DNA from: a virus
Length of the DNA stretch: 37,838 nucleotides
Reading direction: 5' to 3' (one strand)
Virus record (IMG/VR): IMGVR_UViG_3300037174_000086
Coordinates: 1 to 37,838 of that record
In this document: positions 31,401-37,838 of the stretch, one piece after another
How the letters are laid out: every line of letters starts with the position of its first letter
How positions within the stretch are numbered: the first letter of the stretch is position 1
Position numbers and translations under genes: made by a program
Notes under the pieces: generated by a model
What the model was told of the DNA's origin: nothing
What the model saw: the letters and a program-made list of their open reading frames with translations, nothing else
Database searches by the model: none

Positions 31401-32627
31401 TCCAGCCGCTACTGATCCAACTCCGCCTTGAGTGGACACGACAGCATAGACGGAATCAATAGTGCTGACCGTTTGGACAGCTCCGTTAATGAGGTACACA
31501 GCGCTAGGGGGGGTTACCGTTACTTGGTTTATTATCGTGGTTCCGTCACCGAGAGGTGGGTTCCATGTAGTCCCGCCATCCACGCTGTATTGGAGGCCAA
31601 TCAACCCGCTACAGTATATTGTATTGACAGATGTTGACGCCGCAATCGCTCGTAATTGAATTAGGCTTAGATTAGAGGTCTCCACAGTAAATGAAACTAC
31701 CGTAGGGGGAAGTGTTTGTATATTAGAAGGGAATCCTACAGCAATACCAAATGTGACTGTTCCGGAAATCGTTACGTTTAATGTCACCGTATCTACGGCA
31801 GACAGGGGGACTGAGGCGAATCCATAAATCGAGCTGGAGTACGTCGTTACCGGGGTATTACTAATAGTGGCAATGGCTGTTGGAGAAGTTACACTCCCTA
31901 AACTTCCACTGGTCGGATACCGCGTGGATGCTGACCCGCTATAACCAAGTCCAAAGAACTCACTGAAGTCGGTCACGAGTTGTCCGGAATTAACAGCGAT
32001 AGTATCGACGGCGACCCAAGCCCAACCTGTTACTCCCGTGGCAGTGTAAGTGTTCGCCTCCGCAAACGAGTCGATCATGATGAGCAGCGGAGCGTAAGGA
32101 TTGACATTGAGCGTGTAGGGGGATGGATCGATGCCCCAAAGTTGAGGGTTTCCCGTGCCCATATCTTTGATTGAATAGCTGGAATCGGCTATGAAGATGT
32201 ACGGCTGGCTCGTCTCGAAGCAACTGTCTACTATTGAACCGAAGGTGTCTCCGGAGAGGATGATCTGCGTGCCGGTTGCCGTGACGGGAAGGGTTAGTTC
32301 CGTGTACGCGCCTTGAAGGTTGCCAGCGCGCCTCCAAAGTGAACCATCAGCAAGACCGGCATACCGCCAGGCACTGCTCTGATAGTTTAGGCGGGTGATG
32401 GTTGTGACAGGCTCGGTAAACCAGTAATTGCTAGTTCCAACACCGACCGGATCGCGGTTGATGATCTGCGTTCCAAACCTGCTGCTGACTGAATTTTCTT
32501 CTCTTTCAAGAATGTTTAGGTACTGTAAGAACGTGCTCTCTGGAGCTTGATCGATTACATCTCGCGCAATAAGACCGCGTGATTTATAAATCACCGGTAC
32601 TGGGACGTAAGCTGTATCGATCGACAT
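28407..32627 (-). CDS. Tail nozzle-like / tail tubular protein B-like (1406 aa)
   Basis: A very large beta-rich protein. A segment around residues 940-1060 (ACDLCAFAYNRVWLAGDPNN, HYLYYSKKGLPENFGPQNYI, DDPINAVINWRGVLIVGTLK SWFIIVG) matches the beta-propeller pattern of podovirus nozzle proteins such as T7 gp12 and P22 gp10. N-terminal VIDQAPESTFLQYLNILERE also fits the family start. The protein is longer than those, with a Ser/Thr/Val-rich central insertion that may hold Ig-like or fibre-like domains. It should close the tail tube and bind fibres. Its neighbours are a fibre-type protein upstream and accessory genes downstream. Confidence 0.78.
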   Translation of the reverse strand: MSIDTAYVPVPVIYKSRGLIARDVIDQAPESTFLQYLNILEREENSVSSRFGTQIINRDPVGVGTSNYWFTEPVTTITRLNYQSSAWRYAGLADGSLWRRAGNLQGAYTELTLPVTATGTQIILSGDTFGSIVDSCFETSQPYIFIADSSYSIKDMGTGNPQLWGIDPSPYTLNVNPYAPLLIMIDSFAEANTYTATGVTGWAWVAVDTIAVNSGQLVTDFSEFFGLGYSGSASTRYPTSGSLGSVTSPTAIATISNTPVTTYSSSIYGFASVPLSAVDTVTLNVTISGTVTFGIAVGFPSNIQTLPPTVVSFTVETSNLSLIQLRAIAASTSVNTIYCSGLIGLQYSVDGGTTWNPPLGDGTTIINQVTVTPPSAVYLINGAVQTVSTIDSVYAVVSTQGGVGSVAAGMIALLNTNVQATVPISQVTATTLVNGLYTELLVQTAAAHGLSTGNTLAIYASSNDIVDGFYEVATVVSSTSFTVPLQSATQIGAAGGYITYLTSSGSYSGIPAACVVNNLYSLPILQMSAWGFYEWVPPTTTSFPFSCWSGEVPTVSATGTIGKTVALDLSQNDQVTDDDLIVLTLAVSAPQNIAQIQLQFFVGEGVDNYYSAFISQAYYQGSLVGSEDAYKATQNQILADTLGLITGQTPGTTPAQLQPTNISTGAGSWQACYIPRGNFLPVGLAGTAGLDWSNISGWMLTVTTNANTTPSEGVSFSCNGLYLQWGYGPSSFGGIGYDWRQTYYNANTGTESSPCPEQQFNEDYGYLSSTSAPIFLRQAAQVVGQYSSDPQVTHVRNYRRGGTLSSNWFQVGQIPNITGAGQFIFKDVIADAYIEEAQPLILDNDPPVTSSLVNPIQTTLASATTLSSLSSIYSTFSPQNIAIVGAYTVVQNQLVVVGNPSNEELVAVTTGGVVSGGNTTFTAILRLEHNQGEPVNIYAVPRQACDLCAFAYNRVWLAGDPNNPHYLYYSKKGLPENFGPQNYIPVTTPDDPINAVINWRGVLIVGTLKSWFIIVGQGDVPYPQPTGSVHGIIAKNGWTEVEGACWYRAADGLREFTGADGVYKSLPIEWIYRGNPECIPPQADPTQANQDVMAYYNNQVLTSYISLNAGSPRFRMVWDTNYLRYRYDDVQATAMFWEKDINVLLVGKQIGTGQYAVVQDQVGDYDDGGWNTASPPALIQTPINVVIQHPYRDLGKPHDPKQWNGLETDCNTQNQVLTTTLLFDDGSISIPLATINTGTNRRKAELIVNEGDGQKAYRASILHTIQVTTAPILFQEDIHAAILAEVQASYDSYFIKMGTDQSKFIKQGWFDYNSPVAIDVSLYADGSSTAYYTFTLPAQPIRGVIRVRFGNLNSGTTAFTMRTWRIVMLTTSVTDPLQGFQLWDKPRIEFKIAESGHSYQVKELEV

Positions 32628-32637
32628 GTGGTTCCTT

Positions 32638-33141
32638 TTACGTCGGGGCTTGGTATCCGGTTATGATGCCATTTGAGAATTCGATGAAACCTTCCGCTGT
32701 TGTCAGCTTCGGAATAGTGATCTTTTGTGAAACTCCCATGCCCGGCTGAGTCTGCCCGTAAACTGACGCTAAGCCTTTCAGCGCCGAACTCCCGCCAACG
32801 TCGAATTGCGGTGCGAGTACCGGAGCGCTGTACTGACTTTTCGCATGGTCTGAAGAGATGGCGTCAGTCGGATTGACCGGAGTGCCCAACCCTGTGACCG
32901 TCTTGCCTTTCACATCTACTCCAGATGGCAGCGCGGTTGGACCAGATACGCCTGAGTGTTGGTTGACCCTCTGAATCAACTGCTGGAGCATCACGTTCAG
33001 CCGGCCAAGCGACGGATCTTCGAGGTCTTTCTTTGATAATTGGAAGTTCTGGATGGGATCGGGAAGGTCTGCTTTGGGCGCGATGGGAGATATGCTGCGA
33101 GTGTAACGAGCGCCCGGGCGAGATGTGGGGACTGGGCTCAT
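32638..33141 (-). CDS. Short tail fibre/collar-type protein (167 aa)
   Basis: Contains VDVKGKTVTGLGTPVNPTDA, the signature seen in tail fibre and collar proteins (G-K-x-V/I-x-x-LG-x-P-x-x-x-TDA, followed by a short Ala/Lys segment). The N-terminus is Pro/Arg-rich and disordered; the C-terminus is beta-rich. It overlaps the adaptor gene as ATGA. It likely links fibre and tail hub. Confidence 0.7.
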   Translation of the reverse strand: MSPVPTSRPGARYTRSISPIAPKADLPDPIQNFQLSKKDLEDPSLGRLNVMLQQLIQRVNQHSGVSGPTALPSGVDVKGKTVTGLGTPVNPTDAISSDHAKSQYSAPVLAPQFDVGGSSALKGLASVYGQTQPGMGVSQKITIPKLTTAEGFIEFSNGIITGYQAPT

Positions 33142-34238
33142 TTTCCTGTTCCAATCTTCATGGCTTGGATATAGCGCCCGGTGGCCATGACGATTTGAGC
33201 GTACCGCTTGAGCGCGAACTCGGCCATTTGTGGTTGCTGGACGACACCATCTTTCGCCCAGGAATAATTAAGCGTCAAGTATTTCAGGGCGTGGCAAATT
33301 GTGTCAGGCACAAGGAAGCCATCGAGCATTCCCAGCGTATCCGTATCCCGCACCGCGCAAAGCATTTCTACCGGGAAATTCGACGAAGGCCTTCCGCCCA
33401 CGCCCCATTTGTACAGCCCAGCCCGGTCTTCAAACCAGCTCTGCAGCGGCCCCACGTAGTTCACCTGCCAGTTCCGGTTCTGCTGGACCAGCTCTTCCTG
33501 GGTCACTTCGTACAGTCTACGCATGGATTGGATATTTCCGCCAGTAGTCGAGGCGTTGGCCGCGATCTGGGTGTAGATTACTACGTCCGCCGACGGCGCG
33601 CTTGTCACGGCAAAGACCCCGGCAAACGATGAATCTACCGGGTTAACCACGGCGAAGGTGCTGTACTTGCTGAGGCCCGTGGGTCCAGATGCGGTCAGCG
33701 TCACCGTATTGCCTGAGCGGACCAGGGTGGTAATGGGGATATTGAGGTTCGATGCCGCGATGCGGTCGATGAGGATGGTTGTGGGGGGTGTGGCCTGGTA
33801 GACCTGCCCGGTGTTTACGGTCTGAAAGAATCGCTCGTAGAAGCAGGGGACGGCCGTCAGAAACTCGTTCTGCGCCCTCGACAGGTAGGCCAGCATCTCC
33901 GACTGGGTGAAGATCGGGTCCGTGCCCTGCTGTGTCGGAAACGTGGCTCCCCATACAGGCGCTGCCGCGGCGTGGTTATTGGCGAATGTGGCGACAAATT
34001 GGGTGCCGGAGGTGATGCTGGTGATGGAGATGACTTCCTGCTCGGCGTTGCCGGGCACCTCGACAACGAGCTGGGCGCCGGGATACATGGCGTAAGTGCT
34101 GGGCACCGTGGCCGTGACGCCCGCGCCGGCGGTGATGGGAGCGGTCAAGGCGACATAGACAGCGGGTTGGCAAAGATGAAGGCTCGTCTCCATCAGAACG
34201 TCAGCCGCCGTTCGGTATCCAAAACCAGGAACCGCCAT
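33138..34238 (-). CDS. Head-tail adaptor-like protein with inserted beta domains (366 aa)
   Basis: The central helical segment (TQSEMLAYLSRAQNEFLTAV PCFYERFF) and the C-terminal helices (DTICHALKYLTLNYSWAKDG, MAEFALKRYAQIVMATGRYI) fit phage adaptor or connector proteins. Two Ala/Thr/Val-rich beta segments, at about 30-95 and 150-230, look like inserted Ig-like domains. It is coupled to the downstream fibre-type gene by ATGA. Confidence 0.65.
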   Translation of the reverse strand: MAVPGFGYRTAADVLMETSLHLCQPAVYVALTAPITAGAGVTATVPSTYAMYPGAQLVVEVPGNAEQEVISITSITSGTQFVATFANNHAAAAPVWGATFPTQQGTDPIFTQSEMLAYLSRAQNEFLTAVPCFYERFFQTVNTGQVYQATPPTTILIDRIAASNLNIPITTLVRSGNTVTLTASGPTGLSKYSTFAVVNPVDSSFAGVFAVTSAPSADVVIYTQIAANASTTGGNIQSMRRLYEVTQEELVQQNRNWQVNYVGPLQSWFEDRAGLYKWGVGGRPSSNFPVEMLCAVRDTDTLGMLDGFLVPDTICHALKYLTLNYSWAKDGVVQQPQMAEFALKRYAQIVMATGRYIQAMKIGTGK

Positions 34239-34251
34239 GAACCCCTCTCGC

Positions 34252-34560
34252 TTATGCTACCGCAGCGACTTCCGGAATGGCCTCTTCTTTGGGCGCGTCC
34301 ACCCAATCCTTTGGCCGGTTCACACCGAACTTGCCCTTGCCGCCGCAGAGCGAACAGGTCGAGGACATTACGCCCAGGGTCTTATCGGTGCCGTTGACCG
34401 CGACCTCGTGCTTTCCTGTTCCATTGCAGCCTTTACAGGCAGCCACAAAACCTCTGCCGTAGCAAAACACACATGCGCGTTCGCCTGTGCCTTCAGGGTG
34501 ATCTGCGAGTCCGCAGTCACATTTTGAAATCTCGCCGTGGAACTGACTGATATTCGCCAT
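34252..34560 (-). CDS. DnaJ-like zinc-cluster protein (102 aa)
   Basis: The start at 34560 is preferred (TAGGAGA SD); the frame extends upstream antisense-like without support. Three CxxCxGxG-like motifs are seen: CVFCYGRG, CKGCNGTG and CSLCGGKG, plus an N-terminal CDCG. This is the zinc-binding central-domain pattern of DnaJ, but no J-domain is present. It may act as a chaperone-like assembly factor for tail or adaptor proteins, as it lies between two adaptor genes. Confidence 0.82.
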   Translation of the reverse strand: MANISQFHGEISKCDCGLADHPEGTGERACVFCYGRGFVAACKGCNGTGKHEVAVNGTDKTLGVMSSTCSLCGGKGKFGVNRPKDWVDAPKEEAIPEVAAVA

Positions 34561-34568
34561 AAAATCTC

Positions 34569-35261
34569 CTATCGTTTGGTAGTTGGATTTACACTTTGAA
34601 TTCCGCCGTAGCCGCCCGAAAAGAGCAGCGGATCGCGCAGGTCTTGTATGGCGGACATTCTCTTCGCCCCCTGCAAATACTGCTCGAACAGTTTCATGCC
34701 CTCCGCAAACTCGCCGCCCAATTCTTTGATCCGGCAGTAAAAAGCTGCGTACTCTTCGATCAACTGGAAGAAGTTGTCCTCGAAGACCACGCTCTCGCTT
34801 CCAGTATACGGCCAAACATCACTCGTTGGATACTGAATTGCTGTGATGTTAACGGATTGTGGTTCTGCGACCGCCGGGTGAATCGCGAACATATTGAAAC
34901 CGATAGGACACCAGCGATAGCAGGCGTTGTCTACATCTTGGGTCCAGTCAGAACCCCAGTTCACCTGGAGATAGTCCAAATTTATTAAATTTATCTTATA
35001 CAACGGCGATGAGAACCCTTGAATATCCGTGATCGCCAGTATCCCTTTTGGGACAGTCTGCCAGACTGAATTCGGCACGAGATTAAAAGGAATGTTTACT
35101 ATCTGTGTTGGCCGTCCGACAAGAAGCAATAAATCGTTCTGAGCCTCGATCAAAGAAGAGTAGATTTCAAACCGAGCACTCCACCACGCGCCGCTGCTTC
35201 CAGGCACCTCTTCTAACCTGGATTGAACATTATTCGCGAGCGTGGCAATGGTTGTGCCCAT
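34569..35261 (-). CDS. Head-tail adaptor / tail tubular A-like protein (230 aa)
   Basis: A helical N-terminus (TTIATLANNVQSRLEEVPGS, RFEIYSSLIEAQNDLLLLVG) leads to a beta-rich middle with VPKGILAITDIQG and WCPIGFNMFAIHP, and then C-terminal helices (FFQLIEEYAAFYCRIKELGG). This is the layout of podovirus connector proteins that attach the tail to the portal. AAGGGGAA precedes the ATG. Confidence 0.72.
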   Translation of the reverse strand: MGTTIATLANNVQSRLEEVPGSSGAWWSARFEIYSSLIEAQNDLLLLVGRPTQIVNIPFNLVPNSVWQTVPKGILAITDIQGFSSPLYKINLINLDYLQVNWGSDWTQDVDNACYRWCPIGFNMFAIHPAVAEPQSVNITAIQYPTSDVWPYTGSESVVFEDNFFQLIEEYAAFYCRIKELGGEFAEGMKLFEQYLQGAKRMSAIQDLRDPLLFSGGYGGIQSVNPTTKR

Positions 35262-35270
35262 CTATTCCCC

Positions 35271-35332
35271 TTACTGCGCCAAATTCCAGCTAAACCCGAA
35301 TCCATGCGCCGCGATGTCCACGCTACTCCCCC
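35271..35332 (-). other. Possible +1-frame C-terminal extension
   Basis: After a GGGGG run (35332-35328) the +1 frame reads SSVDIAAHGFGFSWNLAQ-stop, ending 9 nt before the next ATG. Either a second frameshift site, a single-base indel, or chance. Confidence 0.3.
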
Positions 35333-35697
35333 ACAACCGGCGTAGACCCGGCAAACACCGGCCCCGCCACTGGGTCAGCAAGCAAGCTCTGATACACCTG
35401 AGCCATTGTCTGCCCGTCCGTGACCGTGAGCGTGTACGACAGCACTGTGAGCATCGGCGTGTACGTTGCCAACTGCGCCGGAGATGCGTAGACAATCACC
35501 GCCACGCGCTCTGTGCCGTTGTCTTGTAGCCACACCTTAACGATGTGCGCTACGGCTGTGGGATATGCGGTCCCGCGCAAGCTGTAATTGGCAAGGTTGT
35601 AATTCACTTGCGCCGTTTTCGCCAGAGTATTGTGCGCGGGTGCTTGCGCCCATGCGAGTGACGCGGCCAGTAGAACGATGCTTGCAAAGAATCTCAT
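35323..35697 (-). CDS. Secreted structural-module protein (124 aa)
   Basis: A Sec signal peptide (MRFFASIVLLAASLAWAQA) is followed by a beta-rich domain of about 105 residues (KVWLQDNGTERVAVIVYASP). The start at 35697 has TAGGAG upstream. The zero frame ends TPVVGE-stop next to a run of five G. Reading on in the +1 frame adds 17 codons and ends at 35271, just before the next gene's SD. The family is not recognised. Export to the periplasm is unusual for a virion part. Confidence 0.65.
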   Translation of the reverse strand: MRFFASIVLLAASLAWAQAPAHNTLAKTAQVNYNLANYSLRGTAYPTAVAHIVKVWLQDNGTERVAVIVYASPAQLATYTPMLTVLSYTLTVTDGQTMAQVYQSLLADPVAGPVFAGSTPVVGE

Positions 35698-35705
35698 GCT
35701 CTCTC

Positions 35706-36917
35706 CTACGGCAAGAAGCCGCAACTGCTACCTGCATAAATCGTTGTTGAATCACCTGCACGCACGCTTGTATCTGTATAAAGCGTTACCGTTACAGGGT
35801 TGGCTCCGGCTACTACGGTGACTATGCCGGTGGCCTTGTATACATAATTTGCAGTAGATGAGTAGAACCAAGGAACCGTTGAAGATGCCGTTGAGTCTTC
35901 TCCGGCGAGTAATGGAGTAGGTGTTATAGCCCAAATGGTTGGCGTGATCGGTCCCGTCACTGTGGGGTATTCCGCCCCTACAAAATCGGCTGTAATTTGA
36001 CCTGCGACAAAACCGTTGACGGTATAACTCGTAAAATCTCCATACGCCCAAGTCGGAGCCGCGCTGAAGTTGTAGGCGAAATCGAAGCCACCCGATATTG
36101 GATTCTGCGATAACGCCTGACTCCAGTACACAACAAACTCCAGCCGCTTGCTTGTGCCCGCAGCCACCGCAGGACACGCGAGGCCGGTAGTCACTACTGT
36201 GGGGCTTACGCTTGTGGTGGTGAAGTTGCTGGCTAGGAAGTTGGCTGGCGGAGGGACAACTGCGCTGATTACGCCGTTAGACGCAGTGATGGTCGTATTG
36301 TCCACCTTCGCCAAGCCGAACATAGACGACGACGCATACGGCGCTTCCACGCTCACATTTGTGGTGCTGGTCTGGAAAGGCAAGTTCTGGTAGCCGCTTC
36401 CTGCCGCCGGGGTTGTGCTGTTGAAATTGGCTATTGTTAAAGCAGATCCGCCGTTGACGGTGACACTTGTTCCGCCGCTGCCTCCACTAAAACAAGCACT
36501 CGTCGCCGGAACCCACATAGTCGCAGTCCCAGTATCGTTCGTGCTGGTTACGTTGGCGTGTGTGAAATCGAATTCGTATTGCGAACCGGAAAGACCCGCC
36601 GACAAGATGGTCGCTGTCTGACCGTTGAAATAGGTAGCGGCTGTCCATCCAGCAAGGTAGACCCTGTTCCCGGCGGCAAAAGAGTTGGTTGCCTCGACCG
36701 TCACCGCGTCCGTAGTGATCGAGAACGAGGTTGCTGTCGCCTGGTTCTGGCAATAAAGATAGGGCGCTGGAGGTGGAATGGAAATCGCTCCAGTAGCCGA
36801 CGACGATACGGCAGCGGCCCAGCCTCCCGATCCGTTACTGATGAAAGCGGTCACAGCTTGCGACTGCGCGCCCGCCGCCGTTATCGCCAAAAACAGAACT
36901 GCTATCCATTTCTTCAT
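35706..36917 (-). CDS. Exported tail-fibre-like protein (403 aa)
   Basis: The N-terminus MKKWIAVLFLAITAAGAQSQ is a Sec signal peptide. The rest is Thr/Ser/Gly-rich and beta-like. Around residue 200 it has MFGLAKVDNTTITASNGVIS, the GL-x-K-x-D-x-T-x-T-x-x-x-GVI pattern common in tail fibre proteins. A signal peptide on a fibre-type protein is unusual: it may be displayed or released from the host rather than mounted on the virion. AAGGAC precedes the ATG. It lies 8 bp upstream of the other signal-peptide gene, so the two probably act together. Confidence 0.75.
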   Translation of the reverse strand: MKKWIAVLFLAITAAGAQSQAVTAFISNGSGGWAAAVSSSATGAISIPPPAPYLYCQNQATATSFSITTDAVTVEATNSFAAGNRVYLAGWTAATYFNGQTATILSAGLSGSQYEFDFTHANVTSTNDTGTATMWVPATSACFSGGSGGTSVTVNGGSALTIANFNSTTPAAGSGYQNLPFQTSTTNVSVEAPYASSSMFGLAKVDNTTITASNGVISAVVPPPANFLASNFTTTSVSPTVVTTGLACPAVAAGTSKRLEFVVYWSQALSQNPISGGFDFAYNFSAAPTWAYGDFTSYTVNGFVAGQITADFVGAEYPTVTGPITPTIWAITPTPLLAGEDSTASSTVPWFYSSTANYVYKATGIVTVVAGANPVTVTLYTDTSVRAGDSTTIYAGSSCGFLP

Positions 36918-36928
36918 AGAGACCGTCC

Positions 36929-37498
36929 TTAAACCTGCTTGTAGGATGCGACGAAGCTATCCGATGCTGTGCCGTAAACCCAGTACGCCGAGAGTTGATC
37001 CGACTGTGTTGTGCCGATGCTGGTCGTATCGAACAGGTTGCCGGGAGTGAGCACATCTACGACCGAAAGATCAGTTGCGGAGATAGTGCCAGCGACGCCG
37101 ATATACAGCACATTCTGGCCGATGAACCGGATGCGAACTTCGCCTGCATCTTCATTCAGCACACACCACTCGCCGCTTGCCGCATGAGGCTTCTTTAGCC
37201 CCTGGACGACCAAGACGGTGCTCGACGTGATGCTTTTGACCGTACCCTGATCGGGGATGGAGCCCACAGCCACAATTCCAGGCTTAAAGGCCGCGGTTAG
37301 ACCGACTGCCACGCGATCGCCGGGCAGGAATCCGTTGGTCGAGGCGACGGCCAGATTGCACTGGGTCTCGTTGGAGCCAGGATTCAGGTTATTGCTGAAT
37401 GGATCTGGAGGCGGCGTGACGGCGGCAGTGACGGCTGAGCCGAACACTGGCTGCGCGGTGCCGATAACAGATTGGACGCCGTAAAAAGGCCTTAGCAT
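36929..37498 (-). CDS. Probable virion/decoration protein (189 aa)
   Basis: A beta-rich protein starting MLRPFYGVQSVIGTAQPVFG, with many Gly/Val/Thr residues and no signal peptide. Segments such as NGFLPGDRVAVGLTAAFKPG and EWCVLNEDAGEVRIRFIGQN look like small beta-barrel parts. GGAGAGGAG lies upstream and the preceding stop is 2 bp away. A capsid-associated or decoration role fits the position; the family is not recognised. Confidence 0.6.
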   Translation of the reverse strand: MLRPFYGVQSVIGTAQPVFGSAVTAAVTPPPDPFSNNLNPGSNETQCNLAVASTNGFLPGDRVAVGLTAAFKPGIVAVGSIPDQGTVKSITSSTVLVVQGLKKPHAASGEWCVLNEDAGEVRIRFIGQNVLYIGVAGTISATDLSVVDVLTPGNLFDTTSIGTTQSDQLSAYWVYGTASDSFVASYKQV

Positions 37499-37500
37499 GG

Positions 37501-37838
37501 TTATTCTCCTCTCCGCTTTTTGTACATCGGATTAACGCCGGAAGGTGAATATGGCTGCGGGATACAGCACGGGCCGGTTCCGGTTTCGTTGCTCGGTCCA
37601 TCGACGCTCGCGTAGCTTGCTTTCGCACGCAGGTCGCCCATGGCTCCAATCGCGTTAAGGCGAATATCGTTGGGGGTTGGAATAAACTTGCCTTTCCCTC
37701 CCCAATTATTCGGCGCTTCAGGATCGTATTCGTCGTGGACGCCAAGCCTCGAACGATCAATGAAGAAGTTACTGGCCGCCGACTTTGTGTTGTCGAGCGT
37801 TTCGACCTTGCCGTAATCACGACGACGAAATTTGTCGT
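37501..37838 (-). CDS. Partial virion-module protein (5' end off window)
   Basis: An open frame of 111 sense codons enters from the right edge and ends at 37501-37503. It reads DKFRRRDYGKVETLDNTKSA, then NDIRLNAIGAMGDLRAKASY and a Pro/Gly/Cys-containing tail ending MYKKRRGE. No family is recognised. Its coding character and tight junction to the next gene support it. Confidence 0.65.
   Translation of the reverse strand, partial: DKFRRRDYGKVETLDNTKSAASNFFIDRSRLGVHDEYDPEAPNNWGGKGKFIPTPNDIRLNAIGAMGDLRAKASYASVDGPSNETGTGPCCIPQPYSPSGVNPMYKKRRGE

Noticed and set aside
37389-37820. 143-codon minus-strand frame at the right edge
   Set aside because: Arg/Thr/Ser-rich shadow; the alternative frame ending at 37501 joins the next gene properly and reads like protein.
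1-37838. tRNA genes, rRNA, CRISPR arrays and insertion sequences
   Set aside because: No cloverleaf-like segments, repeat-spacer arrays, transposase motifs or terminal inverted repeats were seen by eye; a tRNA scan would settle the first.

Overview
The window looks like most of the genome of a temperate, short-tailed (podovirus-like) bacteriophage or prophage. Evidence for this is a tyrosine integrase, a DnaB-type helicase, a RecT-like annealase with a RecB-like nuclease, and a long structural module with head-tail adaptors, a nozzle-like protein, internal virion proteins and a giant polyvalent protein. Almost all genes are on the minus strand, so the biological order runs right to left. Shine-Dalgarno (SD) sites are strong and promoters are sigma70-like. 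Sec signal peptides on some products point to a diderm host, but the host phylum cannot be fixed from sequence alone. Terminase, portal, major capsid protein and lysis enzymes were not recognised and are probably beyond the right edge.

Right part (37838 to about 28400): structural genes. These are a partial virion gene at the edge, a probable virion or decoration protein, two proteins with signal peptides (one also carries a tail-fibre-type motif), a head-tail adaptor, a DnaJ-like zinc-cluster protein, a second adaptor-like protein, a short fibre/collar protein and a 1406-residue nozzle-like protein. Middle (28400-23700): small accessory genes, a membrane protein, and a GNAT-like gene whose upstream side is interrupted by an antisense HNH homing endonuclease. 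A 27-codon 5' remnant of the GNAT gene lies on the far side of the endonuclease. Then come an internal virion protein with a candidate +1 frameshift, a 715-residue internal protein, and a 3146-residue protein with ParB/DdrB-like, HExxH metallopeptidase, SF2 helicase and membrane-like regions. The last group is probably ejected into the host with the DNA.

Left part (12100-1): a small acidic-peptide gene with its own promoter; a divergent control region at about 10610-10740 separating a rightward regulatory pair (apparently leaderless) from a leftward recombination/replication operon (RecT, secreted protein, nuclease, KTSC proteins, cold-shock protein, DnaB, acyl carrier protein, ribbon-helix-helix protein); then a separately promoted integrase operon whose genes overlap by ATGA and include two C2H2 zinc-finger proteins.

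Five promoters share one design: a -35 of TTGCA or TTGAC type, a 17-18 bp spacer, a TAnnnT -10, and copies of an ACGCTTGCA / TGCAAGCGT element in or next to the core promoter. This looks like one phage-wide operator family. Three genes are bracketed by near-identical direct repeats made of SD + stop + start, which suggests gene-cassette gain by short-homology recombination at translation-initiation junctions.
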